Source: Ensifer sp. IC3342 (GTDB taxonomy: Bacteria > Pseudomonadota > Alphaproteobacteria > Rhizobiales > Rhizobiaceae). Taken from it: a stretch of 64,000 nt of DNA. Below the pieces are notes generated by a model, which made no database searches, was not told the DNA's origin, and was given only the letters and a program-made list of their open reading frames with translations. Location of the stretch: the NCBI RefSeq assembly GCF_020193655.1, contig NZ_JADYVE010000003.1:496001-560000 (forward strand), given 5' to 3'. Made by a program: the position numbers and the translations under genes. This document shows positions 59,127-64,000 of this stretch, piece by piece (positions within the stretch are counted from its first letter, which is position 1; every line of letters starts with the position of its first letter).

Positions 59127-60008
59127 TCAGCTCGCAGCGGACGCCTGGTCGAGAACGCTCCAATCGAACACGCGCGCCCAATCCGCAAAGCCGTGCCAGC
59201 GGACCTCCGGAAACTCCCGGCGCAATGCCGCGATGTCGACGTCGTAGCCGACGCGGTCGAACCATTCGAACATGAGCGCCGCATCCTCGCTTTGCTGGCG
59301 GGCCGCAGCGATCGGGATTTCCTGGTAATTGATGGGTCGACCGATGGCTTGCGAGAGGATTTTCGCCTGCTCTTCGCCGGACAGCTCGTCCCCGGCGATA
59401 TCGAAACGCTTGCCGAAGACATGCTCGCGCCGCTCGACCAGGGCGGCAACGAAAGCTCCGATGTCGGCCAGGGCTACCAGTTGCAAGGGCCGGTGGGCGG
59501 GCATCGCGAAGGCGTAGGTGCCCTGGCGCAGCGCACCGATCGACCATGGCGCGGCGATATTCTCCATGAATGCGACCGGCGCGCTGATGGTGTAAGGGAT
59601 GCCTAGTCCGGCCACATGCTTCTCGACGAGATACTTGCTTTCAAAGTGCGGGATGCCCGTCTTCTTGTCGGCATCGGCAACGGATGAATAGATCAGGTGC
59701 CCGACGCCGGCGGCCTTCGCCGCATCGGCGGCAATGATCCCCTGGCGGGTCTCCTCCTCCGTCCCGGCCTCGTAGCTGTTGCCCATCAGGAACATGGTAT
59801 CGACGCCGCCTGCGGCCTTGATGATGGAGACCGCATCGCCGAGATCGCCAGCCACGACATCCGCACCCGCCGACGCCAGTTGCCGCGCCGCATCGCTTTC
59901 CGGCTTGCGCGTCAATGCTTTGACGCCATGTCCTCTGGCAAGCAGTGCGCGCGCGACCGCGCCTCCCTGCTGGCCGGTGGCGCCGGTAACGAGAACGTTT
60001 CGCTTCAT
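59127..60008 (-). CDS. NmrA-like NAD(P)-binding protein
   Basis: This is a 293-residue protein starting at ATG 60008 (AGAGGAG upstream). The N-terminal Rossmann motif is NVLVTGATGQQGGAVARALL (GxxGxxG), followed by VKALTRKPES (NADP ribose-phosphate contact) and VVAGDLGDAVSIIKAAGGVD. The active-site Tyr-x3-Lys of true short-chain dehydrogenases is absent (HFESKYLVEKHVAG), as in NmrA/HSCARG-type redox sensors. A role as NADP-dependent reductase of the QOR2 type is possible. It is divergent from a LysR gene (98 bp between starts), whose product may regulate it. Confidence 0.85.
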   Translation of the reverse strand: MKRNVLVTGATGQQGGAVARALLARGHGVKALTRKPESDAARQLASAGADVVAGDLGDAVSIIKAAGGVDTMFLMGNSYEAGTEEETRQGIIAADAAKAAGVGHLIYSSVADADKKTGIPHFESKYLVEKHVAGLGIPYTISAPVAFMENIAAPWSIGALRQGTYAFAMPAHRPLQLVALADIGAFVAALVERREHVFGKRFDIAGDELSGEEQAKILSQAIGRPINYQEIPIAAARQQSEDAALMFEWFDRVGYDVDIAALRREFPEVRWHGFADWARVFDWSVLDQASAAS

Positions 60009-60105
60009 GTGTCTGCTCCTCTGTTTCAATGGAGCAAAGTTAGGGTCTGCCACATTGGTCCATAATGGCCTATAATTGAGAAACTTTGTCCCACCAGTGG
60101 ATGCA

Positions 60106-61032
60106 ATGTTCGATCTCAACGATATCGTGGTATTCGCTCGCGTCGTCGAAGCCGGCAGTTTCACCGCTGCGGCGCGCCTGCTGGATATGCCCAAGACGAC
60201 CGTCAGCCGCCGGATCGCCGCGCTCGAGCGTGAGGTCGGAGTCCGCTTGCTCCAGCGCACGACGCGCAGCCTCAACATGACCGACGCCGGGCGTCTCTAC
60301 TACGAGCAGAGCAGCCAGGCGCTGCGGGCAATAGAGGAAGCAAATCTGCGCCTCGCGGAAGCGAGGGCGGAGCCGTCAGGCACAATTCGCATTTCCGCTC
60401 CCGTCGGCTTCGGCGGCCATTTCCTTACCCGCGCTGTGGTCGACTTTCTGGCAATGTATCCAAAAACCAAGGTCGAACTGCGCCTGACCGACGACAGTCT
60501 CAACCTGGTCGAAAACGGAATCGATCTCGCTTTCCGCACCGGCATCCTTGCAGACTCCACGCTGATTGCCCGCAAGCTGGGGCCTACGCACAGACTTCTG
60601 TGCGCCAGCCCAGACTATGTCGCGCGCTCAGGGGTTCCGGACGGACCGGCGGACCTGACCCGCCATCAGTGCGTCATCGCGGGCCCCTCGGCTGCCAGCG
60701 CTCACTGGGTGCTGGACGGGCCGCACGGCCAGGAAACGGTCACCGTGGCCGGACGCTTCGCCGCCAATGAAATGCAGGCCGTGGTTGCTGCCGCGATCGC
60801 AGGCTACGGCATCGCCCAGGTGCCTCAAAGGATGGCCGAGGCGCTCATCGTCGAGGGGCGGCTGCGTCGCGTTCTGCCCGATTATACGACGCCCGCTGGC
60901 GGCCTCTATGTCCTCTACCCGAGCAGTCGACATCTTTCGCCGCTGGTCAAGGCATTCATCGAGCTTGCGGCAGAGCGATGGACCGCCGCCGGCACCGGCC
61001 AGACCGACAAGGCTGCCGCCGCATTGAGCTAA
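60106..61032 (+). CDS. LysR-type transcriptional regulator
   Basis: This is a 308-residue regulator. ATG 60106 begins the conserved FDLNDIVVFARVVEAGSFTA; the frame back to 60076 adds only ten residues. Helix-turn-helix residues are at 3-62 (RLLDMPKTTVSRRIAALERE), then the RTTRSLNMTDAGRLYYEQ strand and the effector domain (IRISAPVGFGGHFLTRAVVD). It belongs to the large group of CrgA/AaeR-like LysR proteins next to NmrA or short-chain dehydrogenase genes. It probably controls the divergent NmrA-like gene in response to a quinone or electrophile, which is inference. Confidence 0.88.
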   Translation: MFDLNDIVVFARVVEAGSFTAAARLLDMPKTTVSRRIAALEREVGVRLLQRTTRSLNMTDAGRLYYEQSSQALRAIEEANLRLAEARAEPSGTIRISAPVGFGGHFLTRAVVDFLAMYPKTKVELRLTDDSLNLVENGIDLAFRTGILADSTLIARKLGPTHRLLCASPDYVARSGVPDGPADLTRHQCVIAGPSAASAHWVLDGPHGQETVTVAGRFAANEMQAVVAAAIAGYGIAQVPQRMAEALIVEGRLRRVLPDYTTPAGGLYVLYPSSRHLSPLVKAFIELAAERWTAAGTGQTDKAAAALS

Positions 61033-61246
61033 GGCATGCCGCCCGAAAGGACGCCACCGCGCCGCCGTGGACGCGAACGCACCGCTCGTTCAACACGGCC
61101 GCCGGCACAAGGTATGCGTGTCCGCTTTTGCTCGACCACGGCGCGCTAACGTTATATATTGACGCTCGTAGTTCCACGCGACCGGGGGGGTTCGTCATGG
61201 CCTTGGAGGACGAGAGGTCCAACCTGTTTATCGGCAAGGTCGGCGG

Positions 61247-61393
61247 ATGGTCTTTGTCGTGATCGGCTTCCTCCTGGCGGCGTCAGGCTACCGCTATGGG
61301 TCGGCCGGATATATGGCCGCAGGCATCGTTTTCATCGCGATAGGCATTATGCTTTTGACGGGCAAGGTCCTCCGTCGCAATCAAGACAAGTAG
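61247..61393 (+). CDS. Tiny two-helix membrane protein
   Basis: This is a 48-codon frame from ATG 61247: VFVVIGFLLAASGYRYGSAG, YMAAGIVFIAIGIMLLTGKV, then a basic tail (LRRNQDK). Both segments are hydrophobic and long enough to span the membrane, and the positive end follows the usual inside rule. The ribosome site is weak. Such small proteins are often missed. No homology is claimed. Confidence 0.5.
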   Translation: MVFVVIGFLLAASGYRYGSAGYMAAGIVFIAIGIMLLTGKVLRRNQDK

Positions 61394-61394
61394 A

Positions 61395-61561
61395 TCTACG
61401 GCGCCGCGTGTCTCTTTAGGCGCGACAGTACACAACAGTAGCCTAGTTTGGCGGACGCTTCTTCCCCCGTCCTGTGCTCCTCACAGGGATGAGGGCCGCG
61501 GCCCAAGTCCGCGGCGCGGAAGAATCTCTTCAGCCCAAGGACTTGGGCTGGCTGGATTCCC
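61395..61561. repeat. Family C and family B fragments at a gene truncation point
   Basis: Family C pieces (CTACGGCGCCGCGTGTCTCTT, then AGGCGCGACA) are followed by family B pieces (GTCCTGTGCTCCTCACAGGG, GCGGCCCAAGTCCGCGGCGC, AGCCCAAGGACTTGGGCTGG). The family B end abuts the amidohydrolase remnant directly. Confidence 0.7.
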
Positions 61562-61750
61562 GCGGAGCTGCTGGCCCTCTCCGGGCCGCGCAGCCCCTAT
61601 GTCGGCAAGCTCGGCGTCATCGAAGCGGATGCGCTCGCCGATCTCTTGGTCGTCGGCGGCGACCCGCTGGCGGACATCTCGCTGATCGCTGACCGGAACA
61701 ATTTGAAGGTCATCATGAAGGACGGAAAGATCTACAAGAATACGCTTTGA
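61562..61750 (+). pseudogene. Amidohydrolase C-terminal remnant
   Basis: The last 62 codons of an amidohydrolase remain in frame up to TGA 61748-61750: AELLALSGPRSPYVGKLGVI, EADALADLLVVGGDPLADIS, NNLKVIMKDGKIYKNTL. The phrase G-K-L-G-V-I-x-x-D-A-x-A-D-L-L-V-V is the characteristic end of the metal-dependent amidohydrolase beta-sandwich. The catalytic barrel is missing and the break coincides with a family B repeat end. Confidence 0.8.
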
Positions 61751-61905
61751 TCGAGGTTCTTTTCCGTCGCCCATGCCGCCTTACCGTCGTTGTTAACGAA
61801 TTCGTCTGCGTTTCTTAAAGCTGCAATGCAAGCGATATACAATGTATAGTAGTATCAGTTGACCCGTGCTAACCTGCGAATGCCATGAGGGCAATGGAGG
61901 CGAAT

Positions 61906-63342
61906 ATGGATTTGACACGTCGTGCCGTCGCATTGGGGGGAGCTGGTTTGCTCGCCAGTGCTTCTTTCTTACCCGCGAATGCCTTGGAAGCGCCGATTTT
62001 TGATCCGGTGGAAGCAGCCGATGAATTCTGGCTGGCCGTCGAAGCCTACATCTACGGCTACCCACTCGTGACGATCGAGATGACCCGTCGTGTCATCACC
62101 AATGTCGAAAAGCCCGAGGGCAGCAAAGCTCCTATGGGCCAGCTCATCAAGCTTCGCGAATATCCGAATGCTTCCTTCAAGGACGTTACCGCACCGAATG
62201 CCGACACGCTCTATACGACCGCATTCATCGACGTGGCGAAAGAACCATGGGTGCTGTCGATCCCGGATATGAAGGATCGCTACTTCCTGTTTCCGATGCT
62301 CGATGGATGGACGACGGTGTTTCAGGTTCCGGGAAAACGGACCACCGGGGACGGCGCCCAATCTTACGCAATCACCGGCCCCAACTGGCAGGGCGACATT
62401 CCGGATGGCGTGACCGAGTACAAGTCGCCGACGGGCATCGTCTGGATTCTGGGCCGGATCTATTGCGACGGCACACCGGAAGACTACAAGGCCGTCCACG
62501 AATTGCAGGATCAGTGCAAGCTGGTGCCGCTTAGCGCCTACGGCAAAGACTGGACCCCGCCGCCGGCTAAGGTCGATCCGAGCATCGACATGAAGACCGC
62601 TGTACGCGAGCAGGTCAATCGCATGGATGCGATCGAGTATTTTACCCTGCTGAGCGAACTCATGAAGGCCAATCCGCCGACAGCCGCGGATGCGGACACG
62701 GTGGCGAAATTCGCACAGATTGGCATCGTCCCAGGCCAGGATTTCGACAAAAGCAAACTGGACGCTGCATTCATCAAGCGCATTCCCGAGTTCGCGTTCC
62801 ACCGTATCATGCTGCATTTCAAGTTCAGCGATGGAGACATCAAGGACATCAACGGCTGGGGCTACACGACCGAGACCGGAACCTACGGGACTAATTACCT
62901 TCAGCGAGCGCTCGTAACAGCCATCGGCCTCGGGGCCAACCGCCCCCAGGACGCCGTCTATCCGACCTCGCTGAAGTCGAAGGAAGGCCTTCTTGCCCGT
63001 GCCTATTACGGGACCAACAACTACGTCCTGACCTTCCCCAAGGGACATCTGCCACCCGTGCGGGGATTTTGGTCGATCACGATGTACAACGACAAGTACT
63101 TCTTCGTCGACAACCCGATCAATCGCTACTCGATCAGCGCCCGGCAAGACCTCAAAGTCAATCCGGACGGATCGACGGATATCTACATCCAGCACGAATC
63201 CCCCGGTGCAGACAAAGAGGCCAATTGGCTGCCGGCACCGAAGGATAAATTCATCCTGATGATGCGGCTCTACTGGCCCGACGACAGTCCGCCATCCATC
63301 CTGGATGGTTCGTGGGTCATCCCGCCGGTCAGGAAGGCGTGA
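61906..63342 (+). CDS. DUF1254/DUF1214 family exported protein
   Basis: This is a 478-residue protein. ATG 61906 is chosen for GGAGG directly upstream; the frame back to 61885 adds seven residues. A Tat-like or Sec signal (DLTRRAVALGGAGLLASASF, with LTRRAV close to a twin-arginine motif) is followed by the DUF1254 domain (about 45-165: EAYIYGYPLVTIEMTRRVIT, APNADTLYTTAFIDVAKEPW, PDMKDRYFLFPMLDGWTTVF) and the C-terminal DUF1214 domain (about 350-475: PVRGFWSITMYNDKYFFVDN, ESPGADKEANWLPAPKDKFI). The function is unknown; the protein acts in the periplasm. It is a single gene facing the arylsulfatase gene across a bidirectional terminator. Confidence 0.88.
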   Translation: MDLTRRAVALGGAGLLASASFLPANALEAPIFDPVEAADEFWLAVEAYIYGYPLVTIEMTRRVITNVEKPEGSKAPMGQLIKLREYPNASFKDVTAPNADTLYTTAFIDVAKEPWVLSIPDMKDRYFLFPMLDGWTTVFQVPGKRTTGDGAQSYAITGPNWQGDIPDGVTEYKSPTGIVWILGRIYCDGTPEDYKAVHELQDQCKLVPLSAYGKDWTPPPAKVDPSIDMKTAVREQVNRMDAIEYFTLLSELMKANPPTAADADTVAKFAQIGIVPGQDFDKSKLDAAFIKRIPEFAFHRIMLHFKFSDGDIKDINGWGYTTETGTYGTNYLQRALVTAIGLGANRPQDAVYPTSLKSKEGLLARAYYGTNNYVLTFPKGHLPPVRGFWSITMYNDKYFFVDNPINRYSISARQDLKVNPDGSTDIYIQHESPGADKEANWLPAPKDKFILMMRLYWPDDSPPSILDGSWVIPPVRKA

Positions 63343-63618
63343 CAGCGTCCCGGATCTCACGCTTGCCGGACGCGAGAGGGCACTCTCGCGTCCGCTTCTG
63401 AACTCGAAGCTGGCGGCCCGCCCCCCAGGTCCTTTGAAGGACGCGACCCGTTAGATTACCGTCGCCTGATTTCGAGTAGCCGGCACACCGAGACTCTTCC
63501 GCGTCCCATTTGCTCATGGCGTCGATGAGCGCATGTGCCTCTTCGAAATCGGCCAAGGAACTTATGGCGCGGTCTCCATCGACTTGCCCTCCCGAGGTCA
63601 ACGACGCCTGGTTCCGGA

Positions 63619-63649
63619 AAAGCCCGGCACGGGAAACGTGCCGGGCTTT
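63619..63649. terminator. Bidirectional intrinsic terminator
   Basis: AAAGCCCGGCACG, loop GGAAA, and CGTGCCGGGCTTT form a perfect 13-bp stem. On the minus strand it is followed by TTTT and lies about 20 nt after the arylsulfatase stop. On the plus strand it lies about 280 nt after the DUF1254 stop. It fits termination of both converging transcripts. Confidence 0.85.
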
Positions 63650-63670
63650 CAGCACAGGACCGAACAACGC

Positions 63671-64000
63671 CTATTTTGCATCCTGGGCCGCCATGGCGCC
63701 GGCCTCCAGCTTCTTCATGTCCTCGGGCGTGAGCTTGGGCGGATCGAGTGCCACCGTCACCTTGGCGATCTTGCCGCTGAACGCGAACGGCACCTGATAG
63801 TCGCCATCGTCGATGGCTGTACGCGAGTCCATCCCGATATCGAATGTCTCGTCGACCGTGACGATGATCGGGATCGTGTGTCGCGTCTCTTGGGTGGCCA
63901 CGGCCTTTCCATCGACCTTGAGCACACCGGTGCCACCCCGCCCGATGCCGCTGACGTTGTTGAATGCGAGCGTCGCAAAACCGAGCCCATCGTATTTGAA
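63671..64000 (-). CDS. Arylsulfatase, C-terminal part (gene continues beyond the window)
   Basis: The minus strand is open from the window edge to TAA/TGA at 63671 (110 codons). It encodes FKYDGLGFATLAFNNVSGIG, RGGTGVLKVDGKAVATQETR, then VDETFDIGMDSRTAIDDGDY and QVPFAFSGKIAKVTVALDP. This is the typical C-terminal end of bacterial arylsulfatases (type with GxGxGGTGxLxVDG and DETFDxGxDTR). The catalytic formylglycine region lies outside the window. It is probably a periplasmic sulfate-releasing enzyme. Confidence 0.85.
   Translation of the reverse strand, partial: FKYDGLGFATLAFNNVSGIGRGGTGVLKVDGKAVATQETRHTIPIIVTVDETFDIGMDSRTAIDDGDYQVPFAFSGKIAKVTVALDPPKLTPEDMKKLEAGAMAAQDAK

Noticed and set aside
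63329..63667. Minus-strand frame of 112 codons
   Set aside because: It spans the bidirectional terminator; a short helical-looking part (ADFEEAHALIDAMSKWDAEE) may be a relic, but no gene is supported.
1..64000. tRNA, rRNA, CRISPR and complete insertion sequences
   Set aside because: No cloverleaf, ribosomal segment, regular spacer array or transposase gene could be found by reading both strands. Short tRNA-like stretches could still be missed by eye.

Overview
The window is high-GC alphaproteobacterial DNA, most likely from Rhizobiaceae (Sinorhizobium/Ensifer or a close relative). This is inferred from GC-rich codon use, DUF982/DUF899/DUF1236/DUF5132-type genes, many LysR regulators, and several families of short dispersed palindromic repeats of the kind that crowd rhizobial intergenic DNA. 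No rRNA, tRNA or CRISPR array was found. Nothing proves chromosome versus megaplasmid, but most of the content is accessory.

Layout. (1) 1-2.0 kb: the 5' part of an RlpA-like lipoprotein gene and an orphan gene with a tandem 111-bp duplication. (2) 2.4-9.1 kb: a domesticated phage-like early region. Leftward genes encode a DnaA-domain-IV protein, a replication-O/DnaT-like protein and conserved hypotheticals. They diverge from an S24 (LexA/cI-type) repressor, and two control regions 1.2 kb apart share the same sequence motifs. The region is full of tandem and palindromic repeats. (3) 9.3-10.4 kb: a flavin-binding PPOX-fold protein and GreA, convergent on a repeat-derived hairpin. (4) 11-16.3 kb: a secreted serralysin-type RTX metalloprotease, a Tat-exported YbaY-like protein and a class C beta-lactamase homologue. 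(5) 16.8-19.3 kb: DUF982, a methyltransferase and an MFS transporter. (6) 19.8-25.7 kb: a type I secretion locus, with a large T1SS-143-like substrate followed by its ABC exporter and HlyD-family adaptor. (7) 25.7-32.2 kb: a membrane/metal-type cluster of two HMA_2-like proteins, a DUF445 protein, a P-type ATPase and a DUF5132 protein. (8) 32.7-46.8 kb: SAM hydrolase, pterin dehydratase, a LysR/class III cyclase divergent pair, an O-methyltransferase, DUF899, small exported proteins, and a DUF3604-PPIase-HupE/UreJ operon. (9) 46.9-55.7 kb: nucleoside deaminase, cupin, an alcohol dehydrogenase pseudogene split by a 248-bp MITE with TA target duplication, a C45-type hydrolase, a secreted cadherin-like protein, an L,D-transpeptidase and a cyclase with membrane C-terminus. 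(10) 56.3-64 kb: two LysR/target divergent pairs (dehalogenase-like hydrolase, NmrA-like reductase), a glyoxalase-fold protein, an amidohydrolase remnant, DUF1254, and the 3' end of an arylsulfatase gene.

How parts work together. The exporter at 22.3-25.7 kb probably secretes the 836-residue protein encoded just before it. It may also export the RTX protease at 11 kb and the cadherin-like protein at 50.5 kb, but that is inference. The S24 repressor probably silences both flanks of the phage-like module. Two intergenic regions (about 40.2-40.45 kb, and 55.75-55.89 kb on the minus strand) look like small-RNA genes, each ending in a canonical intrinsic terminator.

Repeat families used below. 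A: ends GCAATTCC/GGAATTGC around a core AGGAAAAGTGTGAAGCGG. B: about 180 bp with 32-bp terminal inverted repeats (CCCTCATTCCTGTGCTCGTC...). C: AATTCAAAGTGCTACAGCG followed by a GCGCGTC/GACGCGC hairpin. D: TCATCCTCGGGCTTGACC palindromes. E: the 248-bp MITE.
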